NCBI GenBank assembly: GCA_018432925.1 | Contig: JAHDSC010000113.1 | Coordinates: forward strand, 1-38,870 | DNA from: Desulfobacterales bacterium | Lineage (GTDB): Bacteria > Desulfobacterota > Desulfobacteria > Desulfobacterales > JAHDSC01 | DNA length: 38,870 bases | Direction of reading: 5' to 3' | Shown: piece after piece, positions 8,599 through 17,762 of the stretch | Layout of the letters: every line of letters starts with the position of its first letter | Position numbering within the stretch: the first letter of the stretch is position 1 | The notes under the pieces: generated by a model | Databases searched by the model: none | What the model was told of the DNA's origin: nothing | The model's input: only the letters and a program-made list of their open reading frames with translations | Position numbers and translations under genes: made by a program

Positions 8599-11202
8599 AT
8601 GGATGCGATTGATCAAATCTTCGATTGTTTTACCGATCCTGAGAAAGAACGGAATTCGCTTCTCTCCCTAGTGGAAAAACGCCTTCCGGGCGTCTGTTTC
8701 CAGATCGTTTCCAATGAAAATCCTGTTGTTTTTAAAGGTCAAAAATTTCATCCGCCCCTGGAGGAAGGTGATAAAACCGCCGAAGATCCGGAGAAGAAAA
8801 ACAACGATGTCCGGTTCAAGCTTCCGAGCGGGCAGTCGGCTTATGCAGTGCCTTTGAAGAAGTTCAATGCGTTTCTGTTTTGCGAATTCCCCGCGGAATC
8901 CTCGGATATAAAAACCATCGACAGCGCGATGTCTGTAATCCGGTTATGTATCGATCTGTTTTTTTCTCAAAAAACGGTCCAAGACGAACAGGCATTTTAT
9001 AAAATACAAAGAAAACAGCTCCAGCGCAAATTTCATGTATTGGAAAAGAAATACCAGAAAATCCTGGAGGATAATCATCGCGGCTTTCAAATCATTCAAA
9101 AACAGCAATCGAACTACTCGCGAAAGCTAAAGTTTGAAATTGCCCGCCAGACCAAGGAACTCCGCAGGGCGAACGATCAGTTGAAAGAAAACAGCAACTT
9201 TCAGCAAAAAATCCTGGACAATGCGGCAACCGCCATATTTACGGTCGATCCGCAATGCCGGATCACTGAAGTGAACAAGGAATTCTGCTCCGTAACCGGT
9301 TTTCATAAATTAGAGGTGATTGGAAAGCACTGCGAATGTTTGAAAGGCTCGCCGTGCGAGGATTCCTGCGTTTTTCGGAATTTCAATTCTGAAAAAAAGA
9401 TTTTTAAAAAACAATGCGAAATTTATGCGAAAGACGGACGGAAACTAACCGTTATCAAAAATGCCGACAGAATATACGATAATTCGGGTCGGTTGCTCGG
9501 TGCGGTGGAATCGTTCGTGAACGTAACGGAATTGATAGAGGCGCGCGAATCCGCGGAGGCCGCCAATAAAGCCAAAAGTCAATTCCTGGCTACCATGAGC
9601 CACGAGATTCGAACCCCCATGAACGCGGTCATCGGTTTTACCGATATCCTGCTCGATACCCGCCTGGATGAAAATCAGGCGGATTATGCGTTCACGATAA
9701 AAAAAAGCGGGCAGGTTTTGCTATCTTTGCTCAACGATATCCTTGATTTTTCAAAAATCGAGGCGGGAGAGCTGGAATTGGAAGAAATCGAATTTGATCC
9801 GGAACTTCTGGCCTATGATGTATGCGAACTGATCACACCCCGGATAGCATCCAAACCGATTGAGATTCTTTGCCGCGTCGGCGACAACCTTCCATCCCGG
9901 GTTGTGGGCGATTCCGGACGTTTTCGACAAGTTCTGATCAACTTGATGGGAAACGCCGCCAAGTTTACCGATTCCGGAGAAATCATCCTTTCGCTCGATA
10001 TCCGAGATGAAACGGAAAAACTGGTAAAACTTCATGCAACGATTCAAGACACCGGAATCGGCATTCCTGAAAACAGATTGTCTAGAATATTCAATGCGTT
10101 CCAGCAGGCGGACGATTCAACGACAAGGAAATACGGAGGCACCGGTCTGGGGCTGTCCATTTGTAAGCAGATCTCCAGTCTGATGAACGGCGATGTTTGG
10201 GTGGAGAGCGAAGTCGGCAAAGGAAGTTCTTTTCACTTTACCGCATGGCTTGGAAAATCGAAAAATAACGCGGTTCGGCGATTCGAATTCGGATCCATGG
10301 CTGAAAAGAAGGCGCTTATCGTGGATGACAACCAAAGCAATCTGGATATCCTGAAACACTATCTATCATCCGCCGGCATGGAAATAAAAACGCTGACCGA
10401 TGCGGAGCGGGTCCCGCCGACTCTTCAAAAATCGTTTGATTCCGGCAATCCGTTCCACTTCTGCATTCTCGATATCCGGATGCCTGTTATCAATGGATAT
10501 GAGTTGGCCGAACAGATTCGCAATCCCAACCATCCATTCTCAAATATTCCGTTGATTGCCGTATCTTCACTGCTGGAGCGAGATGCCCTGAAATGCAAGG
10601 AATCCGGATTTGACGGGTTGTTAAGCAAACCGATTCGCAGGGAAAAACTGTTTCAGGCGGTAAGGAAAATATTGGATGACAGAAAAAGTGAAACGAAAAA
10701 AAGCGAAATTCTCGATGATCACGAGATCAACCCCTATTCCTTTTCCATTCCGGAAAAGCTCAGGCGTCCGGCATCGGTTCTTTTGGTGGAGGACAACCCG
10801 GTGAATCAGCAACTGGCAAAAATACTCCTCACAAAAGCCGGATATCAGATAAAGGTCGCCGCTAACGGCCGGGAAGCAATTGAACTTTTCGAGGCATCCC
10901 CCGGAGCGTTCGATTTGATTTTCATGGATCTCCAGATGCCGGAAATGGACGGGTTTGAAGCCGCCCGTTCGATTCGACGGATTGAAAAGAAGTCGGTTGA
11001 CGACGGGCAACCTCCGACCGTCATCGGGCTACCCGCGGGGCATTCTATTCCGATTGTCGCAATGACGGCCAATACAATGAAGGAAGACCACGAAAAATGC
11101 ATCGAAGCGGGAATGAATGATTTTATTACAAAACCGATTAAAAGAGAACTTGTTTTTAAAATACTTGAAAAGTGGGTTTTTAATGAGGAGGAAAGCAAAT
11201 GA
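8599..11202 (+). CDS. Hybrid sensor histidine kinase with cysteine-containing PAS and two receivers
   Basis: Cytoplasmic kinase with no membrane helix. Order in the 867-residue product: unrecognised N-terminal region (1-115), coiled coil (about 120-195), PAS (about 203-312), HisKA with [14 protein letters not shown] (His335), HATPase with DTGIGIP and GTGLGLS, receiver 1 (IVDDN, Asp625) and receiver 2 (VEDNP, Asp777). The PAS domain holds a cluster Cys245-x-Cys247-x5-Cys253-x3-Cys257, which could bind a metal or iron-sulfur centre or be redox-active. ATG at 8599 has GAGAG eight bases upstream; an in-frame ATG at 8584, overlapping the HDOD gene, is the alternative. The stop overlaps the Hpt gene by four bases. 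Architecture of a phosphorelay: His335 to a receiver, then to the next gene's Hpt. Confidence 0.92.
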   Translation: MDAIDQIFDCFTDPEKERNSLLSLVEKRLPGVCFQIVSNENPVVFKGQKFHPPLEEGDKTAEDPEKKNNDVRFKLPSGQSAYAVPLKKFNAFLFCEFPAESSDIKTIDSAMSVIRLCIDLFFSQKTVQDEQAFYKIQRKQLQRKFHVLEKKYQKILEDNHRGFQIIQKQQSNYSRKLKFEIARQTKELRRANDQLKENSNFQQKILDNAATAIFTVDPQCRITEVNKEFCSVTGFHKLEVIGKHCECLKGSPCEDSCVFRNFNSEKKIFKKQCEIYAKDGRKLTVIKNADRIYDNSGRLLGAVESFVNVTELIEARESAEAANKAKSQFLATMSHEIRTPMNAVIGFTDILLDTRLDENQADYAFTIKKSGQVLLSLLNDILDFSKIEAGELELEEIEFDPELLAYDVCELITPRIASKPIEILCRVGDNLPSRVVGDSGRFRQVLINLMGNAAKFTDSGEIILSLDIRDETEKLVKLHATIQDTGIGIPENRLSRIFNAFQQADDSTTRKYGGTGLGLSICKQISSLMNGDVWVESEVGKGSSFHFTAWLGKSKNNAVRRFEFGSMAEKKALIVDDNQSNLDILKHYLSSAGMEIKTLTDAERVPPTLQKSFDSGNPFHFCILDIRMPVINGYELAEQIRNPNHPFSNIPLIAVSSLLERDALKCKESGFDGLLSKPIRREKLFQAVRKILDDRKSETKKSEILDDHEINPYSFSIPEKLRRPASVLLVEDNPVNQQLAKILLTKAGYQIKVAANGREAIELFEASPGAFDLIFMDLQMPEMDGFEAARSIRRIEKKSVDDGQPPTVIGLPAGHSIPIVAMTANTMKEDHEKCIEAGMNDFITKPIKRELVFKILEKWVFNEEESK

Positions 11203-11516
11203 ACATCAAGGAATCGGCGGAAAATTTAGGCCTGGAAGAAGAGGAATATCTGGAACTCCTTGAGTTGTTTATTGATACCGGGACGACAGACCTTGCCGAT
11301 TTGCAGTCCGCCGTTGAAAAAAAACGCACGGAAGAGGTTGCCTGCGCGGCCCATTCCATGAAAGGTGCAGCGGCAAATCTCGGATTGACCTCGATTTTCC
11401 GAATTGCGAAACAGATCGAGGAGATGGCTCATAAGGATATGCTGGATGACGCTTTGGGAGCGATCCGGTCCATAAAAAATGAAATGGATCTGATAACGAA
11501 TATTTCCAAACGGTGA
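11199..11516 (+). CDS. Histidine phosphotransfer (Hpt) domain protein
   Basis: Stand-alone 105-residue four-helix phosphotransfer protein. The motif AHSMKGAAANLG contains the phosphorylatable His52. Its ATG overlaps the stop of the hybrid kinase (ATGA), so the two are translationally coupled, and a receiver-GGDEF gene begins eight bases after its stop. The simplest reading is that it carries phosphate from the kinase's receivers to the receiver of the cyclase next door. Confidence 0.92.
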   Translation: MNIKESAENLGLEEEEYLELLELFIDTGTTDLADLQSAVEKKRTEEVACAAHSMKGAAANLGLTSIFRIAKQIEEMAHKDMLDDALGAIRSIKNEMDLITNISKR

Positions 11517-11524
11517 AATGATTG

Positions 11525-12517
11525 ATGGAAAAAAACCCATCTGAACCCGACCGGGGGGATAAGACCCATCCTTACCCCATATTGGTTGCCGAAGACGATC
11601 TGGTTACCCGGAAGCTTCTGGAAAAAATCCTGACAAAAGCGGGCTATGAAGTCGTGTCCGCGGAAAACGGCGGGAAAGCCCTTGCCCTTTTCGAAAGCAG
11701 GTTTTTCCCGATGGTCCTTACGGACTGGATCATGCCGGAAATGAATGGTCCGGAATTGTGCCGTGCCATTCGGAAACGCGTTACTCCGGGTTATGTCTTT
11801 ATCGTGCTTTTATCCGTCAAGGATTCAAAATACGATACGATCGCCGGACTGGAATCCGGAGCCGATGATTACTTGACCAAGCCTTTTAACCATTGCGAGT
11901 TGATCGCCCGCCTCAAAACCGGCATTCGCATCCTTGAATTGGAAGGATCTCTGAGAAAGGCGAATGAGGAAATCCGGACCTTGTCCATAACCGATCCTCT
12001 TACCGGATGTTATAATCGGACCTATCTTAACGAAAGGATGCTCATGGAACTGAACCGGGCAAAAAGATATAGGCATCCGCTTTCCATGATTTTATGCGAT
12101 ATCGATCATTTCAAGAAAATAAACGACACTTACGGTCATCAGGCCGGAGATCATGTCCTGAAAGAATTTGCCGGTTTGCTCTTAAGATCCATCCGCAATA
12201 CGGTGGATTGGATCGTCCGATATGGAGGCGAGGAATTTCTGATCATACTCCCGGAGTCCGATTGGATCGGCGCCTCGAATTTGGCCGAACGTTTGCGCCG
12301 AATCGTTTCCGAGAAAGTGATCCATATAGAAAAGACCGAAATCCGACTTACAGCCAGTTTCGGTGTAACGGGTTTCCATTCGATCCCGAGGGATGCGGAA
12401 ATCCCGATGGACGCCATCATCAACCAGGCCGACCGGCACCTTTACCTGGCCAAACAGTGCGGGAGAAATATCGTAAAATCCGGAGCTCCGGAGGAATGGG
12501 CGGATTCGAAACGATAA
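11525..12517 (+). CDS. Response regulator diguanylate cyclase (REC-GGDEF)
   Basis: Makes cyclic-di-GMP from two GTP under control of a phosphorylated receiver, PleD/WspR style. The 330-residue product has a receiver (AEDDLVTRKLL, phosphoacceptor Asp67, conserved Lys in LTKPF) and a GGDEF domain from about residue 158, with DPLTGCYNR, DIDHFKKINDTYGH and the active site GGEEF at 234-238. The product-inhibition site normally seen as RxxD just before the active site reads NTVD here, so feedback inhibition may be weak. ATG at 11525 is preceded by an in-frame TTG at 11522. Last gene of the HDOD-kinase-Hpt operon, giving that relay a second-messenger output. Confidence 0.93.
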   Translation: MEKNPSEPDRGDKTHPYPILVAEDDLVTRKLLEKILTKAGYEVVSAENGGKALALFESRFFPMVLTDWIMPEMNGPELCRAIRKRVTPGYVFIVLLSVKDSKYDTIAGLESGADDYLTKPFNHCELIARLKTGIRILELEGSLRKANEEIRTLSITDPLTGCYNRTYLNERMLMELNRAKRYRHPLSMILCDIDHFKKINDTYGHQAGDHVLKEFAGLLLRSIRNTVDWIVRYGGEEFLIILPESDWIGASNLAERLRRIVSEKVIHIEKTEIRLTASFGVTGFHSIPRDAEIPMDAIINQADRHLYLAKQCGRNIVKSGAPEEWADSKR

Positions 12518-12626
12518 ATATTCCGAATATACCGAACGATCCGTCGTCCGATCGATTTTAACGGGAAAACGTTATTCCGGAGATTCGACCGTAAGGACTT
12601 TTTATCTAATTATTGATTCGCTCGCC

Positions 12627-12670
12627 AACCCCGCGGCAAGCCGCGTGGAATGCGCTCGCGGTTGCGTGCC
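12627..12670 (+). repeat. CAAG-loop hairpin repeat, copy 2
   Basis: Left arm CCCCGCGG, loop CAAG, right arm CCGCGTGG (one mismatched position), followed by a conserved tail rich in CGCTCGCGGTTGCG. About 30 of 40 bases match the reverse complement of the copy at 17671-17713. It lies in the 173-base gap before the hybrid kinase gene at 12691. Confidence 0.6.
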
Positions 12671-12690
12671 AAACAAAGGAAAGCAATGAT

Positions 12691-14625
12691 ATGGGAAAAA
12701 AAATCCTGGTGGTTGATAACCACCCCGTCATATTAAAATTCATGAAGAGCCTCCTGGAAAAGGAAGGGCATCAAGTCCTAACCGCCGAAGACGGTATCCG
12801 GGCCTTAGAAATTTTAAAAAACCATGTGCCGGACATCATCTTCGTCGATCTCATCATGCCGAACATCAGCGGGGATAAACTATGCGGAATTATTCATAAA
12901 ACACCGTCTCTGAAAAATGTGTATCTGGTCCTTCTTTCCGCCATTGCGACGGAAGAGGAAATGATGAATATTACCGGCCTGAAGGTCAACGCCTGCATTG
13001 CAAAAGGTCCGTTTGACAAAATGAGGGAACACGTGCTGGATATCATCTCCCGGTCGGACCAGGAAACCCCTCATCCATTTTCCGGCGAAATCATGGGCCT
13101 GGAAGAATTTCGTACTTACGATATCGCCCGTGAACTGCTATCGGTCAAAAGACATTTTGAAACCATCCTGGAGAGCCTGAACGAAGGAATTCTGGAACTG
13201 AATGCAGCGGCGCAGATCGTATACGCCAATCCGGTTGCGTCGTCGCTGTTTGATATGCCCGAAGAGAAGCTGCTTTCTTCAAATTTTATTGACCGGTTTC
13301 ATGAAAACGATCGCCCGAAAGTTGGTGCTCTGCTGAAGCAAGCGAGTCTTACCCCAATGGAAGCCATCGAAGATTTGCCCATAGAGCTCAACGGCAGTCA
13401 GGTAGAATTAAAAATTTTGCCTCTTAAAAAAGAAGACCGCAAAGCCGTTGTCATCCTCAATGATGTGACGGAAAAGAAGCAAAGAGAAGCCCGGATCCGT
13501 CAGGCACAAAAAATGGAGGCCATCGGAACGCTTGCCGCGGGGATTGCTCATGATTTTAACAATCTTCTTATGGGAATACAGGGGAATACTTCCCTGATGA
13601 TCCTTGATATCACCGCCACGCATCCGCACTATGATCGGTTGAAGAATATCGAAAAACAGATCAAGAGCGGAGCCAAATTGACCTCCCAACTCCTCGGATA
13701 CGCCAGAAAAGGGAAATATTCGGTTAAGCCTTTGAATTTAAACGATTTAATAAATGAAACATCCGAAACATTCGGCAGAGCGAAAAAAGAAATCACCATC
13801 CATTTGGCTCTGGCAGATGACCTGTTTGAAATACAAGCGGATCGGGGACAGCTGGAACAGGTACTCTTAAATCTCTATGTCAACGCCGCCAATGCCATGC
13901 CGGAAGGCGGAGGCCTGGCTTTAAAGACCCGAAATACGGTTTCGGATGTAATGAAAGGGAAGCTGTATCAACCGAAGCCCGGAAACTATGTTCTGTTGAC
14001 CGTCAGTGATACGGGAATCGGAATGGAACCGGAAACGCTTCCGCGTATCTTTGATCCATTCTTCACGACCCAACAGATCGGAAAAGGAAGCGGTCTCGGG
14101 CTGGCCTCGGTTTACGGCATCGTAAAGGGGCACGGGGGGTACATCGATGTGGAATCTGAAAAAAACAAAGGCACAACCTTCAACATTTATTTTCCGGCAC
14201 AAGGCCCCGCCGAGAAAAAAATAAACGAAAAAATCCCGGATGAAACCTATCGTTGCCGCGGCAAGAAAATCATCCTGGTGGTCGATGATGAAGAAGTCAC
14301 TCTAGATGTGGCTCAAGATATGTTGAAAGCCCTTGATTATGAGGTCCTATCGGCGAAAAGCGGAAACGCCGCCATTGAAATTTATGAAAAAAATCAGGAT
14401 CGAATTGATCTTGTTATTTTAGACATGGTTATGCCCGATATGGGAGGCGGCCAGGTTTTCGACCGGATGAAAGCAATCAATTCGAACGTTAAGGTCCTGC
14501 TGTCAAGTGGTTACAGCATGAACGGCGAAGCGTCAAAGATCATCGAGCGGGGCTGTAACGGTTTTATTCAGAAGCCGTTCACCATGAACGAATTGTCGGA
14601 AGGTATTAAAAAAATCCGGATATAG
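12691..14625 (+). CDS. Receiver-PAS-histidine kinase-receiver hybrid protein
   Basis: Soluble 644-residue kinase. Order: N-terminal receiver (1-118, phosphoacceptor Asp53, Lys in AKGPF), PAS (about 152-265), HisKA with GIAHDFNN (His287), HATPase with DTGIGM and GSGLGLA, C-terminal receiver (VDDEE, Asp578). In receiver 1 the usual acidic pair is Asp-Asn (VVDNHP), so its metal binding may be weakened. The kinase and C-terminal receiver resemble the gene at the left edge, including [18 protein letters not shown] and LSSGYS. ATG at 12691 has AAGGA ten bases upstream; the frame extends upstream only through the hairpin repeat. It has no membrane helix, so the N-terminal receiver is probably its input, perhaps from the relay just upstream. 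Confidence 0.92.
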   Translation: MGKKILVVDNHPVILKFMKSLLEKEGHQVLTAEDGIRALEILKNHVPDIIFVDLIMPNISGDKLCGIIHKTPSLKNVYLVLLSAIATEEEMMNITGLKVNACIAKGPFDKMREHVLDIISRSDQETPHPFSGEIMGLEEFRTYDIARELLSVKRHFETILESLNEGILELNAAAQIVYANPVASSLFDMPEEKLLSSNFIDRFHENDRPKVGALLKQASLTPMEAIEDLPIELNGSQVELKILPLKKEDRKAVVILNDVTEKKQREARIRQAQKMEAIGTLAAGIAHDFNNLLMGIQGNTSLMILDITATHPHYDRLKNIEKQIKSGAKLTSQLLGYARKGKYSVKPLNLNDLINETSETFGRAKKEITIHLALADDLFEIQADRGQLEQVLLNLYVNAANAMPEGGGLALKTRNTVSDVMKGKLYQPKPGNYVLLTVSDTGIGMEPETLPRIFDPFFTTQQIGKGSGLGLASVYGIVKGHGGYIDVESEKNKGTTFNIYFPAQGPAEKKINEKIPDETYRCRGKKIILVVDDEEVTLDVAQDMLKALDYEVLSAKSGNAAIEIYEKNQDRIDLVILDMVMPDMGGGQVFDRMKAINSNVKVLLSSGYSMNGEASKIIERGCNGFIQKPFTMNELSEGIKKIRI

Positions 14626-14703
14626 GCTCCGGAAACCCTCCGAAAATCAATGACGGAAGAGGAAAACGGGGTATTGGCCGATCGAAACCGGGTGAAAACA
14701 CAC

Positions 14704-15387
14704 TTATGGTGCAAGCTTCAGATAAAACAATGATCTTGCCGCACCCAGGAAGGGAAGCGCATATGTTTTCATATCCATTGAAAAAAGATTCCCGACGGAT
14801 TCCCCTTCCCGCAAATATTTCGAAGTCAATGAACGAACCGATTCTTTCTCCGTTTCCGCAATCGCCCCTCTCAGGGCGATGATCCTGCCGCCTTCGGCCA
14901 ATAAGGGCAACGCCATCGAAACAAAGGCTTCCAGGGAAGAAAGCGCCCGGCTGATAATCACATCATAGACCCGGTCTCTGGGGAGATCCTCCGCCCTCAC
15001 CTGTCCGGCATCCATATTGTCAAGATTTAAACTCCGGATCACATGTTTCAAAAAATTGACTTTTTTGCGGGAGGCATCAATCAGCGTCACCTGCATGGAA
15101 GGGATCAAAACCTTGAGCGGTATCCCGGGAAATCCTCCGCCCGAACCGATATCGAGCATCCTGGCATATGGGGGAATAACAGAGGCAGGCACTATGGAAT
15201 CCAAAAAATGTTTGACCGCGACCTCCAGAGGATCCGTAATGGACGTAAGATTCATCTTTCGATTCCATTTGATCAGTTCCTCGGCATGAATGGCAAATTG
15301 ATCGGTTTTCTTCCGATCCATATCGATATCAAGGGCCTTGGCGCCACTTCTGATCAGACGCTTCCATTTCTCCGAGCCCAGTTCCAC
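14704..15387 (-). CDS. rsmG: 16S rRNA (guanine(527)-N7)-methyltransferase RsmG
   Basis: SAM-dependent enzyme that methylates N7 of G527 in 16S rRNA. The 227-residue product is of family length, with the SAM-binding loop LDIGSGGGFPGIPL (Gly81-Gly88 region), KMNLTSI before it and an ISRALSSLE segment. It starts with GTG at 15387, preceded by AGGAG within the end of the upstream gene, and lies only two bases after that gene's stop, so it is cotranscribed with the CoA-transferase/GNAT gene. It is not beside mnmG or parA here, its common neighbours in other bacteria. Confidence 0.95.
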   Translation of the reverse strand: MELGSEKWKRLIRSGAKALDIDMDRKKTDQFAIHAEELIKWNRKMNLTSITDPLEVAVKHFLDSIVPASVIPPYARMLDIGSGGGFPGIPLKVLIPSMQVTLIDASRKKVNFLKHVIRSLNLDNMDAGQVRAEDLPRDRVYDVIISRALSSLEAFVSMALPLLAEGGRIIALRGAIAETEKESVRSLTSKYLREGESVGNLFSMDMKTYALPFLGAARSLFYLKLAP

Positions 15388-15389
15388 CT

Positions 15390-17273
15390 CTACTCCTTGC
15401 CTTCCTCCTCGACCGAATCCTCGAATTTCATTTGAATTAAAACATCGCTTCCTCCGCTCATGGAAATCTTTGCATTCGGATACCGCTCTTTGAAAATATG
15501 GATCATTACCGCATTTTCTCTTAAAACCGTTGCGTTAAAACCTTTATAGCTGTTTTCTTTTGCGATCTTCTCCAGTACGCCGAGAAGATAGGAAGTGATC
15601 CCCATATTCTGGAAATCTTCCCGAACAACAAAAGCCACCTCGGCGATCTCTTCATCGATCTGCGCATAGGAGCCGATCGCAATGATCTCCTTATGCCCGG
15701 CCTTCTGCACCAGGCCGATGATGGACATATTCTTCCGGTAATCCACCAATGCCCACTGCTGCTGTGCCACCTCATGAGAAAAAACTTTCATTCGATAAAA
15801 AAAGCGGAAGTAAATCGTCTTTTCTTCAAGCGAGTAGAAGAAATTCCTGTATTCGAACTCATCCGAAGGCAGAAGAGGCCGGAACTCCACTCTCTGGCCG
15901 TTTTTCAGTTCCAGCTCGCTTTTGTAACCTTCTATAAACAGGAGATCGTCGCTGGACGGAGGAAGCTGGTCGGAAAAAATATAGTGATGTTTCTTCGCCT
16001 CCTGAATGATCTCCTCGCGGAATTTCGGATGCGCGATTTCGGCCAGCTCCATCACCCGCTGGTAAATTCCTTTTCCCTGAAGCTCCGCGATACCATACTC
16101 GGTCACAACGAAATTGACATCTCCCCGGGTTGTAGCAACGCCGGCACCTTCGCTCAGATGGGAAACGATTCTCGATACCCGCCCGTTGTGAGCCGTAGAT
16201 GGAAGCGCCACGATGGAAAACCCCCCTTTCGACATCGCGCTTCCCCGAAGAAAGTCGACCTGATCGCCGATACCGCTGTAAAAAAAGTACCCAACGGAAT
16301 CCGTGCAGATTTGGCCGGTCAAATCAACTTCAAGAGCCGAACTGATCGAGATCAGATTATCGTTGCGCGCGATGACGGTCGGATCGTTGACAAACTCGGA
16401 AGAACGAAAATAAAATTTTGGGTTGTTATCCACGAATCGGTAAATCTTTTCCGATCCCATACAAAGGGATGCAACCACCCTGCCCGGGAGAAGCGTCTTT
16501 TTTTTATTGGTAATCACATTTTTTTCAAACAGCGGCAGAAAACCATCCGTGATCAGCTGAGTATGTATGCCGAGATCTTTTTTCTTGTCCAGGTATGGTA
16601 AAACGGCGTATGGAAGTCCCCCGAATCCGATCTGAAGCGTTGCTCCGTCATTGATCAGTTGGGAAACGTACATGCCGATTCTTCTGGCGACCTCGGTGTC
16701 GGTAATAGTGGGTAAAACCTCTACTAAAGGCTCTTCGTGCAATACGAAATAATCAATTTCATCGACATGAACAAAGCTGTCTCCCCAGGTTCTGGGCATT
16801 TTCGGGTTTACCTGCGCGATCACGATTTCGGCATTTTCCGTTCCGGATCGGGTGATATCAACCGAGACCCCGAGACTGCAGTATCCGAATTGATCCGGAG
16901 GGCTTACCTGTATTAATGCTACATCGAGGCCGATCCGTTTACTGGAGAAAAGTTTGGGAATTTGTGAGAGATAGGATGGAATATAGTCTATTTTTCCTTC
17001 AAAAGCAGCCTTTCGCATGATTTTACTGATAAAAAAAAGCCGCAAGGAAAACCGCCGGAGAAAAGAAGGATCATCGACATACTGAGCCAAAGTGGAAGAA
17101 AGCATCTGATATACCATGATATCTTGTAAATTCATGTCCTTAACCATGGTACGGATCAAATGCTGGGGTTCCCCGCAGCCGGTACCGATAAAAACCCTGC
17201 TGCCTCTTTTGATCCTGGAAATCGCTTCCTCGGCCCGCATAACCTTATTGGGGCAATACTCCAGCAAATTCAT
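15390..17273 (-). CDS. Acetyl-CoA hydrolase/transferase family protein fused to a GNAT domain
   Basis: Residues 1 to about 440 of this 627-residue protein are an acetyl-CoA hydrolase/transferase (4-hydroxybutyrate CoA-transferase-like) domain, which moves CoA between carboxylic acids. Visible signs are SRVFIGTGCGEPQ near the start, QIGFGGLPYAVL, SALEVDLTGQICTDSVG and VVTEYGIAELQGKG. Residues about 460-610 are a GNAT acyltransferase domain with the acyl-CoA-binding segment VREDFQNMGITSYLL. ATG at 17273 is preceded by AGGAGG six bases upstream; an in-frame start at 17315 is less likely. A plausible role is acyl-CoA recycling in organic-acid metabolism, with the GNAT part perhaps acetylating a protein or itself; this is inference. 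Followed directly by rsmG. Confidence 0.9.
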   Translation of the reverse strand: MNLLEYCPNKVMRAEEAISRIKRGSRVFIGTGCGEPQHLIRTMVKDMNLQDIMVYQMLSSTLAQYVDDPSFLRRFSLRLFFISKIMRKAAFEGKIDYIPSYLSQIPKLFSSKRIGLDVALIQVSPPDQFGYCSLGVSVDITRSGTENAEIVIAQVNPKMPRTWGDSFVHVDEIDYFVLHEEPLVEVLPTITDTEVARRIGMYVSQLINDGATLQIGFGGLPYAVLPYLDKKKDLGIHTQLITDGFLPLFEKNVITNKKKTLLPGRVVASLCMGSEKIYRFVDNNPKFYFRSSEFVNDPTVIARNDNLISISSALEVDLTGQICTDSVGYFFYSGIGDQVDFLRGSAMSKGGFSIVALPSTAHNGRVSRIVSHLSEGAGVATTRGDVNFVVTEYGIAELQGKGIYQRVMELAEIAHPKFREEIIQEAKKHHYIFSDQLPPSSDDLLFIEGYKSELELKNGQRVEFRPLLPSDEFEYRNFFYSLEEKTIYFRFFYRMKVFSHEVAQQQWALVDYRKNMSIIGLVQKAGHKEIIAIGSYAQIDEEIAEVAFVVREDFQNMGITSYLLGVLEKIAKENSYKGFNATVLRENAVMIHIFKERYPNAKISMSGGSDVLIQMKFEDSVEEEGKE

Positions 17274-17344
17274 CTGAATCCTCCTTGGCGTCTGATAAAA
17301 TATAATACATTTCAACTCAAATCGGCTTTTTAGTCAAGAATGAA

Positions 17345-17358
17345 ATATAATATTATAT
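17345..17358. promoter_or_regulatory. 14-bp perfect AT palindrome upstream of the CoA-transferase gene
   Basis: ATATAATATTATAT reads identically on both strands and lies about 72 bases before the CoA-transferase start. It could be an operator or contain a -10 box (TATAAT), but no well-spaced -35 box was found, and AT-rich palindromes arise easily by chance. Confidence 0.3.
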
Positions 17359-17362
17359 GTTT

Positions 17363-17536
17363 TCAAGAAGATAGATGGGTATCCGGAGAAGGTTTCATCT
17401 CATCGTCCCGGATGAAAACGTATTCCGGATTCGACATGAAATCATCGGCAAGGTTTAAATATTCTTTTCTCCCGACGCATTCGATGAGGCCTTCCTCAAA
17501 AAGCGGAATATCGCTTTTCGTACGATATTTTATCAT
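17363..17536 (-). CDS. Small hypothetical protein (57 aa)
   Basis: Not recognised. The ATG at 17536 opens a 57-codon frame whose product begins MIKYRTKSDIPLFEEGLIEC, continues with GRKEYLNLADD and FMSNPEYVFIRDDEM, and ends at 17363. The amino-acid composition (balanced acidic, aromatic and hydrophobic residues) and mostly ordinary codons look like a real soluble protein, unlike the opposite-strand frame. No ribosome binding site is obvious, which lowers confidence. It is in the same orientation as the CoA-transferase gene 89 bases downstream and may share its transcript. Confidence 0.45.
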   Translation of the reverse strand: MIKYRTKSDIPLFEEGLIECVGRKEYLNLADDFMSNPEYVFIRDDEMKPSPDTHLSS

Positions 17537-17670
17537 TCGGCCGGAGAAGCGGATTCAGGCTTTCTTTAAAAAATGAAACCTCATCGATGCGTTTCCGGCT
17601 ACGGCACCCGTCGATTTTTTGGAAAAAGCGGCGGCGGTTTGTCGGCCGGCATCCGATCGGTGATCGCTTC

Positions 17671-17713
17671 AACCGCAACAGCGAGCGGAGGCCCCGCGAC
17701 TTGCCGCGGAGTT
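17671..17713 (-). repeat. CAAG-loop hairpin repeat, copy 3
   Basis: On the minus strand it reads AACTCCGCGGCAAG followed by TCGCGGGG and then a CCGCTCGCTGTTGCGG tail. It matches the 12627 copy along almost its whole length, including the tail, so the unit is longer than the hairpin alone. Confidence 0.6.
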
Positions 17714-17762
17714 CTTCATTTTTCAAGCTTGCATATACCGGTTTTTTCCAAGGTTTTCATCA

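Noticed and set aside
15693-16601. 302-codon plus-strand frame opposite the CoA-transferase gene
   Set aside because: It is a mirror of a well-supported gene; the translated product is compositionally odd and shows no domain.
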